This document shows, in pieces, positions 11,636-21,636 of a stretch of DNA of 64,000 nt. Origin of the DNA: Chaetoceros tenuissimus (Eukaryota; Bacillariophyta; Thalassiosirophyceae; Chaetocerotales; Chaetocerotaceae). A program made the translations under genes and the position numbers. The notes under the pieces were generated by a model that made no database searches, was not told where the DNA came from, and worked only from the letters and a program-made list of their open reading frames with translations. The DNA lies in contig BLLK01000051.1 of assembly GCA_021927905.1 (NCBI GenBank), forward strand, positions 1 to 64,000. The letters are read 5' to 3'. Position 1 is the first letter of the stretch; the number at the start of each line of letters is the position of its first letter.

Positions 11636-12892
11636 GATTGATGTGAACTTAAACACTGTATGAAATATCTGTAGTGGAGATGTATGTCGTCCAACCTTGT
11701 TGGATGTATTATCTTGACTAAAACTGCGACGAAGACGTGTTTGAGGGGGAGACTAGCTCGTTAAAGTTGTCTCTCAAGTCTTTTGCAGTTGTCTGCTGTT
11801 GTCTGTAATGCGTAACTTTCGACTCCAAGTACACACTCTGAATACTATGTTTACAGTAGCCTTTTGCAAGTTGACTGTAAGGTAGAGAAAAAGTGTGATG
11901 ATCGGCAAAGAGTAGTGACTACCCAATGTTACAATGTATGCTGCAATTTCATGGGTTGTGCCACCCCTGCAAAGATGTCATAAGATACTTTTTCCAATGG
12001 CCAATGATTATCTCTCCCGCCAAAAATCCCAAATTCTGACACTTCAGGAAAATTAGCTTGTATGGTAGACTTTTCTACCTCTCCTTACCCGACAACAGGA
12101 TAGTTGTCTTCTACTTATACGTCACATGTGACCAGAAGAAAAATGCTATCCAATATTGGAACATATTCATATGGAAAGACACAACACAAGCGTATTGATA
12201 GCGAGACCATTCCTCTTCACTGTCACTTGCAAATCAATTCTAAAAAGCAATAAAATCTCCTAGCTGAAGGAAGTAGATTGCATTCCCGTACGCAAATTAA
12301 AAATGTGAATGATGGAAGTATTTTTAATCTTTCTTATTTTCTTCTTGGTAATATGAAAGCATTGTAAACTTGCAAGTCAATTTATCTGCACGTTCACGTA
12401 AGTGTATCCATCATAATATTTCAAAAAGTGAAAGGAAGAAAAATGACTTTTTGGATTTCAATTATTTTAAAAATAATAGAACTTTTAAACTGTAGTATTT
12501 AGAAGTGGAAAACTAGTAGCCTAGGTCTGCCTGAAATTCAACCAAGAGCCATGTAGAAAATGAATATTTAGAAAATATGATAAACCGGAGAAGACTGGAA
12601 AATATTTCTTCGAATACATACTGAAATACCTTTCGTGTTTGTTTCATTGCCCAAATTTCCATCGGGCCCTACTACCGCCAGTACCTGTCAATTTCCAAAA
12701 GCACGATGTCAACAGGATATGTAAATTTTTGGCGCGTGAATATTTTTTAAACCACCTCTCTTTTTGGTTTTCAACCAGATGCAAGAGTTAAAAACTAGCA
12801 ACTATCTACGCTGTAACTCACTAACAACAAAGTTCATCCTTTAAAGCACCTTACATTTACTCATTCTATTCCCTCAATCATCAACATCAACT
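11636..12892. other. Intergenic between divergent genes
   Basis: This 1.26-kb stretch lies between the 5' ends of the secreted mosaic gene (minus) and the ankyrin gene (plus), so it must hold both promoters. No ORF or structured element stands out. Confidence 0.6.
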
Positions 12893-14377
12893 ATGGACGG
12901 AGCTACATTATACAATCTGTGCCACGAAAGGAAATGGGAAGAAGTACGAACATATCTCTCTTCCAATCAAGACGACAACCTCACCAAAACGCTTTACATA
13001 AAATGGCAAGACCAAACCAAGGAAGGTAAATGCTACAACAGTCTACACAAAGCATGCAGTAAAAGCAATGTTCCACTAGACATCATTGACAGTATGATTA
13101 AAATCGGAGGCAAGAATCTAGTCATGCAAACAACTCTTCATGGCAATAGTGCTTTGCATATTGCATGTTATAACAATGTCCATGTTGAGATTATAAAATT
13201 GTTGATAAAAGTCGGTGGGAAAGAACTGGTCATGAAGCAAGATGACGATGATGGTAATACTTGTTTACATGATGCTACGGAATGGTCTGATACCAGTGAA
13301 GATGTCGTCAGGGCTCTATTGGAATTTGGTGGTCTAGCTCTTGCCAATGTGAAAAACAATGAAGGAAAAACTGCAGTTGAGAATGGTAACTTTATGGAGA
13401 CTATACATGGTACGTTATTCAATCTACAGTTTATGACGATCAATGATGAAATTATGAAAGAAATCATGTGGAGCGTAAAGTGTGGTTGCTGTGATAAAAT
13501 TGCGGAAAAACCAAGTTTTCTTCCCGTACTTGAATTTCCTACTTGCTCCAAATGTACAGCAATGATGACATCTCAGAATGAAGTACCTGAGATTGATCCA
13601 TTCGCTTCTATAATTGTAGAGAAAGTAATACCTACAATGAAAGATTACCAGGAGCGCATTACTGAATTGGAAGAATCCGTCAAACATAGCTCAGCTTTAC
13701 TTGCATTGAGTGGTAAAATTAGAAAAGAGAAGGAAGCTGAACTGGCTGTGAAAGAAAATAAAATTACTGAATTAGAATGGCATCTTAAGCACAAAGAAGA
13801 GAGTCTTCGTGCATTGACTCAGGAACATAATGCAGTAAAGAAGCAGAATCAAGAATTGAGAATTGCAATAGCGAAAGATTATGATATCATAAAGGGACAG
13901 AAGGCACAAAGGGATCAATTACTTAAACAAGTGGACAAAATGGAAACAGTTGTGCATCAACTACTTAGAAACAATGGTCAAGCAAAGAATACTCAATCAA
14001 ATCATGAACGAGATGATATATCCGAGTTGACAATACCAACGACTCTCAAGAGGAGGAAATTATTTCATCCATCACAACACCTTTCCGAAGGACATGAATC
14101 AGAATCACCTACAAGGAAAATTGCAGCAATAGGCGCTCCTCCTACCAATGATGAAATTGCCTGTAGAAGTAAGCAATCTAGCGATGGTGGATCAGTGATT
14201 ACACCTGCAAGACAAAACAATGGGAATGAAACAGAACAGCTAAAGCACAAGATTTCAGAGCTGGAGACAGAAAATGAAGGGCTCATGAGTGACCTTACAA
14301 AATACTTGAATTTATTACAAGCTTGCAGAAGAGAAGTTCGACAACTCAAGGGCAGTTCTAGTGTCTCCTCGCATTAG
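12893..14377 (+). CDS. Ankyrin-repeat protein with Cys cluster and coiled coil, 494 aa
   Basis: Residues about 45-165 hold three to four ankyrin repeats (SLHKACSKSN, SALHIACYNN, TCLHDATEWS, GKTAVENG), the classic scaffold for protein binding. A Cys group at 197, 199, 200, 218 and 221 (CGCC ... CSKC) looks like a small zinc site. From about 245 to 355 the sequence is Lys/Glu-rich with heptad leucines, a long coiled coil; a second short coiled coil is near 445-485. There is no signal peptide, so it is probably cytosolic or nuclear. The start is the first ATG after an AT-rich leader. Ankyrin proteins with this N-terminus form large families in some diatoms (recollection, not checked). The function is unknown. 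Confidence 0.85.
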   Translation: MDGATLYNLCHERKWEEVRTYLSSNQDDNLTKTLYIKWQDQTKEGKCYNSLHKACSKSNVPLDIIDSMIKIGGKNLVMQTTLHGNSALHIACYNNVHVEIIKLLIKVGGKELVMKQDDDDGNTCLHDATEWSDTSEDVVRALLEFGGLALANVKNNEGKTAVENGNFMETIHGTLFNLQFMTINDEIMKEIMWSVKCGCCDKIAEKPSFLPVLEFPTCSKCTAMMTSQNEVPEIDPFASIIVEKVIPTMKDYQERITELEESVKHSSALLALSGKIRKEKEAELAVKENKITELEWHLKHKEESLRALTQEHNAVKKQNQELRIAIAKDYDIIKGQKAQRDQLLKQVDKMETVVHQLLRNNGQAKNTQSNHERDDISELTIPTTLKRRKLFHPSQHLSEGHESESPTRKIAAIGAPPTNDEIACRSKQSSDGGSVITPARQNNGNETEQLKHKISELETENEGLMSDLTKYLNLLQACRREVRQLKGSSSVSSH

Positions 14378-14762
14378 AAGAATGCATGCATTCGGTACTT
14401 TTTTATGGAAAAGGAGCGACGTATTATGTATAGTTTTGGGCAGCATATTCTTCAAATTGAGTCATAGTTTACTTGAAGAAAATACAACGTTGCTGTTCGC
14501 TCGAATATTTCGAAAAAAACATGATTTTCTTAGTGTGACAAAAACTATACCGTCACTCTAATGCAAGATGTCTGAAGTGTTCTCAAGTCAGTCGTAAAGT
14601 TTACGAACACACAACATCCGAACCCTAAATTCAATTGTAAAACTGCAACAACATGCAGACGATTTGCAAAGTACGAATAGATTAAGAAAGATATCTACTG
14701 TTACTCACATATATTTTTAACCTCGATCTAGAGAACACATAAATTCATCTCAATCTTTCATC
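14378..14762. other. Intergenic, nothing recognised
   Basis: This 385-bp AT-rich stretch between two plus-strand genes holds the 3' UTR of the ankyrin gene and the promoter of the plastid protein. No element was recognised. Confidence 0.6.
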
Positions 14763-15483
14763 ATGTACTTCTTGAAAAAACTGATTTTGCTTTCAGCCAT
14801 CTCGTATTCAACGGCTTTCTTGCCATCGAGCAATATCCCTTCTACTCGCATCAATGGTCCTTTGTCTAGAGATTCCATTACTCATCCATCTACCTATGCT
14901 CTTCAAAAGCCTACGAGATTCCAAAAGTCAACAATGCAACTTGCTAGCAGTCCAGATACACAGCTTACAGTCGGATTTGTAACCATTGTCGCAGCTTGTA
15001 CTCCCTATGTACTTGGAGTAATCTTTCCCAAGTTCTTCAACAAGAGTTTCTTTTTGCCAGTTTATGAAGAAGATGATGCTGGAAGAGTTGCTGAGATTGG
15101 TTGGAAAGTCAGATATGCAAGTTTAGGACTTGCACTTACCACTCTACTTTTTCTTGAAGTGTATGTTAATCCAACGAAAGACATTACAAGTGTGTTGAAA
15201 GATTCGTATATTACATGGGCTATTTTTTATGCAGAGGCAACGAGAAAGGTGAGAAGCTAAAATCTGAGCGCTTTTGCTATTGATTACTTATGGTTCATGT
15301 TTCTAACTCATTTCCATACGAAAGATTCGTTCCGAGGCAACAAGTGAACCACCTGTGTTTTCTGGAAATAGACTTGGTGTTCAACTTTGGCATGTCTTGG
15401 TTACAATTGTCTTGTGGGCTGATGTTTCAGAATCATTCACTGGAAATTTCATTGAAACATCTTTGGTAAAGTTATTTACATGA
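14763..15483 (+). CDS. Predicted plastid membrane protein, 214 aa, two exons
   Basis: Exons are 14763-15248 and 15325-15483, split by a 76-bp GT-AG intron; splicing replaces the early stop KVRS* by KIRSEATSEPP and 45 more residues. The N-terminus is a signal peptide followed by STA|FLPSS, matching the diatom rule of a signal peptide cut just before Phe and a Ser/Thr-rich transit peptide, so delivery into the complex plastid is predicted. The mature part has three or four membrane spans (TVGFVTIVAACTPYVLGVIF, YASLGLALTTLLFLEVYV, GVQLWHVLVTIVLWADV). I do not recognise the family. It converges on the silicon transporter gene, with 165 bp between their stops. Confidence 0.75.
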
Positions 15484-15648
15484 GACGGAAAGGACTTCTT
15501 ATTAAGCCAAGAGATTTGATATCATTGAGTAGACAAGATTTCCAATAATAGATATGGTATTCTAAAAGAAATGAGTGCATTTTCTAGTTTATATAACATA
15601 AAAAGTACAAGCGTAATCGCGTATGAACAATAAAGCTCAAGAAAGTAT

Positions 15649-17145
15649 TTAGCTCTCTCCAGCCTCAACCTTAGCAAGGTACTCTCCAACAGATGGGTCC
15701 TTCTTCATAAGCTTCTGAAGAGACTTTGGTGCAGACTCGTAGAAAGCTGGAAGCTTACCCATGTGTCCTGCTCCAACTGGTACGTGGGAAGAAGAATCTC
15801 CCATCTCTCCCTTAGCACGCTCCTCAGCGGTTCCAATGTATACCTCATCACGCTGGTATCCCATAATCTTTCTGTGTACAGCAGCAATTACCCAAGCAGC
15901 TCCACAAAGTCCAGTTGCCTCAAGAAGAAGACAAAGATTGAGAAGGATGTAGGTGAATGGAGAAGAAAGGAAAGCAATTGGGAAAGCAGAAGCTACAAGC
16001 TGCCAAGAGATGGATGCACAGATAGTGGTGATAAGTGCTCCAAGGAATCCAAATCCGAAGAACTCTTGAAGTCCATCAGATACTCCGAATACGTTGTCCT
16101 CTCCCTCTGGGATAGATACAGAGGTTACACGAGCAACGAAGAACATACAGGATACAACACAAAGCTGACGTCCAATCATGAATCCTGGAAGGTTGTGTCC
16201 CTCTCCACGGAAAAGAAGCTCACAGGTTTTCTTAGCCCATCTAGAGTCTCCACGCTCAGATTCCTGAATCTTGGATACAGCGAAGAAAGCAATTTGCATA
16301 CCCTCAAGCATACCTACAACGGACATGAGGAAGAAGAAGATAAGAGTAGCAAGCCATGCTGGAACTCCCTCCCACATAGTAGTCTTTCCTTGGAAAAGAG
16401 CCTGAAGGGTAACAGCGAAACATCCGATAAGGATAGCAAGAGAGTAAAGACATCTGATCCAGAAGAAAGCAGCCTGTGCAGGGGTACGTGGATCCTCGTT
16501 AGACTCAATCTTCTTTCCAGCCATAGCAGCAACAGCCATCTGAATAAGGTAGGAAGAGTGAACAAGTCCAGAGAACTCAACAGCCATAGCTACCCAAAGA
16601 GTGAAAAGTGCGAAGTAGGTGTTGATGTAGTCAAGCATACAGTGGGAAGCGTTAACCTGAGTGTTGAGCTGTCCAACGTTACATGTGAAAAGAATCATAG
16701 CAAGTCCGGTCTGGAAGAAAACAGTGATGACCCAGTCAGGCATTCCCCAAAGTGTAGCTCCTCCAAGAGGACCTCCAGAAACGTTGACACTGAAAACAAC
16801 AAATACAACCATAAACTGACGTCCGAGAAGGTATCTGTCAAGGTTATCTCCCTTGTTGGTGATGGAAGTACACTTGTATGAGATTGGGTGAGAATCTCTG
16901 TAAAGCTCCTTGTTTACTGGTGCAAGTCCTACAAGGGAAGCCTGTCCTCCCTCAACCATGGTGAGCCAAAGGATAGCAACCCAGATAAGAACGTAAGCTG
17001 CAGCTGGATGTGAATCAGCAGAAAGGTTGGTCTGTCTGGTTGCGATCAATCCCATGATACATACAACGGAAAAGATAAGGAGGCACATGGAGTAGAACCC
17101 CTTGAATGCGTTAAGCGGATTTGATAGTGCTGAAGAGTCTCCCAT
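15649..17145 (-). CDS. SIT: Silicon transporter (SIT), 498 aa
   Basis: Na+-coupled uptake carrier for silicic acid, feeding silica wall formation; diatom SITs act in the plasma membrane and silica-handling vesicles. The protein has about ten hydrophobic spans in two inverted-looking halves. Each half has the SIT signature pair: EGGQ at 65-68 with GRQ at 108-110, and EGMQ at 281-284 with GRQ at 325-327. These motifs are thought to line the silicic-acid path. The C-terminus is short and hydrophilic (about 60 residues), so the protein is slightly shorter than the roughly 550-residue SITs with long coiled-coil tails. It is intronless. Codon choice is very restricted (TCC/TCT, CTT/CTC, GGA, AAG), unlike its neighbours, which leaves a spurious 372-codon antisense frame and suggests high expression. 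Start: first ATG, preceded by A-rich sequence. Confidence 0.95.
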   Translation of the reverse strand: MGDSSALSNPLNAFKGFYSMCLLIFSVVCIMGLIATRQTNLSADSHPAAAYVLIWVAILWLTMVEGGQASLVGLAPVNKELYRDSHPISYKCTSITNKGDNLDRYLLGRQFMVVFVVFSVNVSGGPLGGATLWGMPDWVITVFFQTGLAMILFTCNVGQLNTQVNASHCMLDYINTYFALFTLWVAMAVEFSGLVHSSYLIQMAVAAMAGKKIESNEDPRTPAQAAFFWIRCLYSLAILIGCFAVTLQALFQGKTTMWEGVPAWLATLIFFFLMSVVGMLEGMQIAFFAVSKIQESERGDSRWAKKTCELLFRGEGHNLPGFMIGRQLCVVSCMFFVARVTSVSIPEGEDNVFGVSDGLQEFFGFGFLGALITTICASISWQLVASAFPIAFLSSPFTYILLNLCLLLEATGLCGAAWVIAAVHRKIMGYQRDEVYIGTAEERAKGEMGDSSSHVPVGAGHMGKLPAFYESAPKSLQKLMKKDPSVGEYLAKVEAGES

Positions 17146-17281
17146 TTTGATTGAATCTCTCGTTACAAATGTATGAAAAAGATTTTATAGAAAGAATGTT
17201 GTGTTTTGCATTGGATGGTTGTGTTCTTTGAAAGTATGCCGGCCTCACATGTTTTTGGCGAGGAAATTACGATGGTGAGAT

Positions 17282-17288
17282 TTATATA
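17282..17288 (-). promoter_or_regulatory. Candidate TATA box of the silicon transporter
   Basis: TATATAA on the minus strand, 137 bp upstream of the SIT start codon, with a GC-rich step just before it. The position fits a leader of about 100 bases. Inference from sequence only. Confidence 0.4.
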
Positions 17289-17425
17289 AGCCCTTTCCAA
17301 GACTGATTCGTAAATTATACTAAAATAGCTCGGGGGTGTATATATTTTTTTGAAAAGTTGGACTGGACCGTTGCAAGCCAATCAAATTAAAATTAAAAAT
17401 GAAGCAAGTCTACGCTTGGCCACAA

Positions 17426-17963
17426 CTACGCGTGTGGAAAACTCGTCGGACGAGTTTTTTTCCGGGTCTTTGCAAGCGTTGTTGAAGCAAGTACACTACT
17501 AACGGATACAGCAAATCTCTATGCACAATTCATAAAAAAAATGTTGTAGAAATACAAAACTATGGGACATATGTCTTCTTCTTGCATAAATATAAATATT
17601 TTGTATGGGATGAATATTGTTTTCATGGATTCTTCGACCACTAATGAAATCGTCCGAGTTTGAGATTTCTGGTATGTGCAAGTACGAGGAAAACACGTAG
17701 AAAATAGGCCAAAAATCAAGAAATATTGAATGGCTTAGTAGTGCAATAAACGTGCTACAGAGTCCGTTGAGCAGCCTAATATGATTTTCTAGAGTGTATA
17801 CAAGACTTGGGCAACGGTAGTTTCAATGAAAATTATGTATGTTGAAGTCTAATTGGGGTTCATTTAGACTTGTATGAATAGTCTTTTCTGGATTTTGCGC
17901 GACGAAGCTACGAAAAACTTGTCGGACGAGTTTTCCACGCGGACGAGTTTTCCACGCGCGTAG
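17426..17963. mobile_element. Non-autonomous TIR element (MITE-like), 538 bp
   Basis: The termini are inverted repeats: CTACGCGTGTGGAAAACTCGTC on the left and, read in reverse complement, CTACGCGCGTGGAAAACTCGTC on the right (one mismatch in 22). CACAA stands directly outside both ends (17421-17425 and 17964-17968), a 5-bp target duplication. Each terminus also contains a fold-back, AACTCGTCGGACGAGTT on the left (17-bp perfect palindrome) and an imperfect partner on the right, plus a tandem 17-mer GGACGAGTTTTCCACGC at 17924-17940 and 17941-17957. No transposase is encoded. It lies upstream of the silicon transporter. The superfamily is undetermined. Confidence 0.65.
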
Positions 17964-17966
17964 CAC

Positions 17967-17984
17967 AAGAGTGCCGGCACTCTT
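17967..17984. repeat. 18-bp perfect palindrome AAGAGTGCCGGCACTCTT
   Basis: It overlaps the right-hand copy of the target duplication of the neighbouring TIR element. It may be the insertion target or part of an older element. Confidence 0.6.
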
Positions 17985-18314
17985 GGCACTTTTCCTTCGC
18001 GCCGTTTGAATTTTCGGACCACCACAGGTTCGGTCTCATAACCTAACATTTCCTTAACTAGGGGACTCCCATACATTTGCTCTTTTCCAACATGTGTCGT
18101 TACCACACCTCCACCATCGATTTCCATCTATTTCAACCTAATCAACCTTTCAAATACACCCAACCTACAACCGAACCGGTCCGGGAATTAGTCTGGTACC
18201 ATTAGTCCTTGTGATATAGAGGCTACGAAAAGGGGCATATTTCACATTACCTAGAATCGACCGTTTTGACACATAATACGTATCATCGAACCAGCAACGT
18301 ATCAACACTATTGA
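17985..18314. other. Intergenic stretch upstream of the unrecognised gene
   Basis: It contains an 87-codon minus-strand frame starting at 18127 and running into the TIR element. It might be the remains of a gene cut by that insertion, but the evidence is too thin to call. Confidence 0.4.
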
Positions 18315-19280
18315 ATGGATCCCAAGTCTAGAACCAACCTCAGTGACCTTACTAATGCTGACTACAGCACTGGAATCACTAGCAATGCATTTCATCAGCC
18401 AAATATTGATATGATACTTGAAAGAGTTTGTACTCATGCATCATGGCATGGTTTGAGGGATATTTTCGACATTGACCAACGAAAAGATTCTTTACTACGG
18501 TCCCTGAAAACATTGATTCACGACGAAATAAAGCTGATCAATGAGTGTACATCAAATGTCAATCTCCCATCCTCAAAAAGCGGAAAGGAAAGTTTAATAA
18601 AAAATAGAAAGAAGCTCCTTGTGAAAAGGGAAGAAGAACTTCTCCGGAAATTTAGCAAAGACATTCCAGCAAATTTGGATTATTGGGAATCTGCAAAATT
18701 GAAAGGGATACTATTTACAATTGGTCAAGCTTCAATTATAGAGCTTAAATTAGACCTATGTAATAACAAAAGCAGTACCATATCTGGTCTTTGTGATATT
18801 GTGAATACAGCCTTTACAGCTTCCGACGAGAATATTTCACAATTGTTCGATGTATTAAAAACTATGCCAGCAACTCTATATTACATTGCAGGTTGGCATA
18901 ACCAAGCATGCAAAAAAGCCGGGGAAAGGCGCAAGAATAAAGAGATTGGGCGAGCAATTTCTCTTTTTGCAAAAAACGGGTTATCAACCCTTGACAATGC
19001 TAAAATGCAAAAGCTACCGGTGGACAAAGTACAGCGCTTACAGCTCTTTGGTGGACTGAGTTTTCCAAATGAAAAATACTTTTTATTCATTCAAAGAATA
19101 GAATATATATTTGTGAAAAGCCTTACTCCCGCAAAGTTGCTGATACGTCAAGCATCAGACTCGCTCCTTTGCTTACATCTTCTTCTAAAAGGTTTGCCAA
19201 TCTTGAAACATTCTTCACAAATGATTTTTTTGGAACCTTTTTCCACGAAAGTCTTGCATGCTGGTGCGCAAAATCGATAG
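18315..19280 (+). CDS. Unrecognised 321-aa protein; 3' boundary uncertain
   Basis: An intronless frame of Lys-rich, largely helical sequence. No domain is recognised. Residues about 175-250 (MPATLYYIAGWHNQACKKAGERRK and on to LFGGLSFPNEKYFLFIQRIE) have a conserved look that recalls accessory proteins of transposable elements, but I cannot name a family. The last 50 residues after VKSLTP look less protein-like than the preceding part, and a second frame overlaps this end, open to 19315, so the annotated C-terminus may be wrong. No signal peptide or membrane span. It could be a lineage-specific gene or a decayed element gene. Confidence 0.5.
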   Translation: MDPKSRTNLSDLTNADYSTGITSNAFHQPNIDMILERVCTHASWHGLRDIFDIDQRKDSLLRSLKTLIHDEIKLINECTSNVNLPSSKSGKESLIKNRKKLLVKREEELLRKFSKDIPANLDYWESAKLKGILFTIGQASIIELKLDLCNNKSSTISGLCDIVNTAFTASDENISQLFDVLKTMPATLYYIAGWHNQACKKAGERRKNKEIGRAISLFAKNGLSTLDNAKMQKLPVDKVQRLQLFGGLSFPNEKYFLFIQRIEYIFVKSLTPAKLLIRQASDSLLCLHLLLKGLPILKHSSQMIFLEPFSTKVLHAGAQNR

Positions 19281-19608
19281 CGATTGAAAACATCGTTTGT
19301 ATCTCCGTATGGTGATCATCAAGTCAGTGATCAAGTTGTGCAGTAATCTTGAATTACCTCTTGGAGGAACTCGATACGTTTTTATCTGTCGTCTGTCGTT
19401 GGATGTCTGTTGTCTTCATTTTTTTCACTTGGATAATTGAAATATGTATCTTCATCTTTGAATGCTATGGGATCTAGTGACAATATTATTTATACGCAGG
19501 AATTGTAGTTACAGTATTTGTAATTTCATTGGCAAAGTGAAAAAGTTTACTTTAGCTTTTTAAAATTCAGTATAGCTGCTTGGTTACTGCATCATTTCTT
19601 TTTGCGTT

Positions 19609-21510
19609 TCAACGATGTTGAATGTCATTGTTTATTTCGTTTCTTTGCAGATTTTTCTTGGCGTTGCAATCTTTTGTAGTCTCAGTTTTGGAAGGTTCTT
19701 CATCTGTTTTCGTCAATTCATTACTTTTGAGGGTACTATTCGAAGTTTGGACTCCAGCAGCTTTCAATGCCCTCCACTCCTCGCGCATGGAAGTTCTTAA
19801 TATCTCCCTCTTACTCATACGGTCAATATGAAATGCAGTCAGGTCTACCCACGCTTCTTCTTCTTCTTCTTGCTCAGCATTGGATTCTGTATCAATATCT
19901 GGTATTGACCGAAGAGATTTTGGTTTTTGTGCGTCAATGCTATTTTCATTGCTTTTCATTGTACTATTCGACGTTTGAACTCCAGCAGCTTTCAATGCTC
20001 TCCAATCCTCGCGCATTGACGTCCTTAATATCTCCCTTTTGCTGAGGCTTTCCATAGAAATTGCAGTCAGGTCTACCCATGCTTCATCTTCTTGCTGATC
20101 ATCATCAATATCTGGTATTGACCTAAGAGATTTTGGTTTTTGTGCGTTAATGCTATTTTCATTGCTTTTCATAGTTCTGTTCGAATCATTGAATTTTGAG
20201 ATAGAAGTTTGAACTCCAGCAGCTCTCAACGTCCTCCAGTCCTCTCGCATAGAAGAATCCCTTTGCAAGTTTGTAGGTTCGAAATGCATCTTCTTTTCAC
20301 AGCCATTGGGATATGAAGCCGTAGAAGTAGTAGTCGTCCGAGTACTTGAGCCGTTTCCATTTTTCTCATGATTTCTACAACAGCTTTTTTCTTCAGTAGC
20401 CGCTAAATTTTGTATAGCACGATTTATTCCATTTTTTGATCTTAGAGGTTGCTTTTTTTGTTCTTCAATGCTATCATCACTATTCAAATCAGCAGATTCA
20501 TGCAAGGTAGGTTCTAAATCTTCAAAACTAAATTCTCTTTTCCTTCCACAACAAGATGGTGCAAAACTTGGTAATAATGTGTCTTTCAAGATATTCACCA
20601 AAATGTGGACTCCTTGGCAATCATGATACTCTTTTCGGATTCTACTGTATCGAAGTCGGAAATAAACGAGGGCATTCAAGAGGCCACTTGCATTCATAAG
20701 TACGAGGGAAATTGTATTTAAAGCTACGGGTATCTCCACACCTATGAAAGCAATGATTTTCGATAGTACTTGGAATAGAGATGTAGTCAAAAACGCTAAA
20801 GTAAAAAGCCAAAACTGCTTCTGCACCAGTTTTATCCTTTGCAAACCTTCATCATTTGGGGAACATTGTAATGAATTCTTTTCTATTTTCCGCACATGAT
20901 GATCGACCAAAGCCATACAAGTTAAACTGAATATAATAATTCCACTCAGGGCACAAGTACCTATGTATAAATAATATTTTGCAAAGCCTTCTGACATCAA
21001 AGGCACAGCATCAGGACCTCCAAAACATGAATCATAGGGATTTGACCTTATATTAAAAATGTCAAATATAATCGCATATATAGATCCGGGGATTCCAGCC
21101 ATCACCGGGATTATGAAGAAATACTTCTGAATTTTCATCAGCAGCGCAGGTTTCCAGTTGTATTTTATTACCAATAGATAGTATAGCGCCAAAGTACAAC
21201 TGTAAGAAGCAGTCGCACCCCACGCGACACAAAAAATGAAGCCTTGTATATCGCATGTGTACTTGCTACCTAAATTTCCTTGCTTCCATTCCTTAGGAGC
21301 CCATATAAAACCTGTCAGCCGTAGTGAAACGACGATAACATCAGATATACTCATGTAACCTAGAATTCGTTGCTGAATATTTTCCCGATTTACATTAGAC
21401 CGAAAGACCGAGCTAATAATCATAACTCCGCCAATCAAGGATAGGATACAAAATGAATAGGAGAATGATCTCTCGATGATTTCGCTGTTTGAAATCTTGT
21501 ATGGATCCAT
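19609..21510 (-). CDS. Seven-transmembrane (GPCR-like) receptor with tandemly repeated tail
   Basis: A seven-span protein resembling the Dictyostelium cAMP-receptor/secretin-like eukaryotic receptors. The spans run from FCILSLIGGVMIIS through LNTISLVLMNASGLLNALVYF, followed by the basic RLRYSRIRKEY. The paired extracellular cysteines CDIQGF and DSCFGG fit the usual loop disulfide. I place the start at the ATG at 21510 (MDPYKISNSE, 633 aa) because it directly precedes the receptor core; an in-frame ATG at 21636 would add 42 unrelated residues. The cytoplasmic tail is over 250 residues and carries a 76-78-residue repeat, MREDWR.L.AAGVQTS ... SLRSIPDI ... EAWVDLTA ... SKREILRTS, twice complete and once partial (20250-20017, 20016-19789, 19788-19717). 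Such a tail would suit docking of G-protein or arrestin-like partners; that is inference. Confidence 0.8.
   Translation of the reverse strand: MDPYKISNSEIIERSFSYSFCILSLIGGVMIISSVFRSNVNRENIQQRILGYMSISDVIVVSLRLTGFIWAPKEWKQGNLGSKYTCDIQGFIFCVAWGATASYSCTLALYYLLVIKYNWKPALLMKIQKYFFIIPVMAGIPGSIYAIIFDIFNIRSNPYDSCFGGPDAVPLMSEGFAKYYLYIGTCALSGIIIFSLTCMALVDHHVRKIEKNSLQCSPNDEGLQRIKLVQKQFWLFTLAFLTTSLFQVLSKIIAFIGVEIPVALNTISLVLMNASGLLNALVYFRLRYSRIRKEYHDCQGVHILVNILKDTLLPSFAPSCCGRKREFSFEDLEPTLHESADLNSDDSIEEQKKQPLRSKNGINRAIQNLAATEEKSCCRNHEKNGNGSSTRTTTTSTASYPNGCEKKMHFEPTNLQRDSSMREDWRTLRAAGVQTSISKFNDSNRTMKSNENSINAQKPKSLRSIPDIDDDQQEDEAWVDLTAISMESLSKREILRTSMREDWRALKAAGVQTSNSTMKSNENSIDAQKPKSLRSIPDIDTESNAEQEEEEEAWVDLTAFHIDRMSKREILRTSMREEWRALKAAGVQTSNSTLKSNELTKTDEEPSKTETTKDCNAKKNLQRNEINNDIQHR
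19717..20250 (-). repeat. In-gene tandem repeat of the receptor tail (2.3 units of 228-234 bp)
   Basis: The units are in frame and match strongly at DNA level (for example the string CTCCAGCAGCTTTCAATGC recurs), indicating recent duplication. Confidence 0.85.
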
Positions 21511-21636
21511 TACTGTTAACGAATATTGCTTTTGACCAGAGGATTGGAAGTATGCAAGGGAATAAGTACTACCATATATATGAACTATGGCATCTTCTTC
21601 AAGTGCAGGCCTAACTACATTCCTACATTCCTGCAT

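Noticed and set aside
15763-16881. 372-codon plus-strand frame opposite the silicon transporter
   Set aside because: Ser/Lys/Glu-rich filler caused by the biased codons of SIT; no motif, and the minus-strand gene is certain.
17864-18127. 87-codon minus-strand frame starting MEIDGGGVVTTHVGK
   Set aside because: It could be a gene cut by the TIR element, but the length is short, the last third lies in the element, and nothing supports expression.
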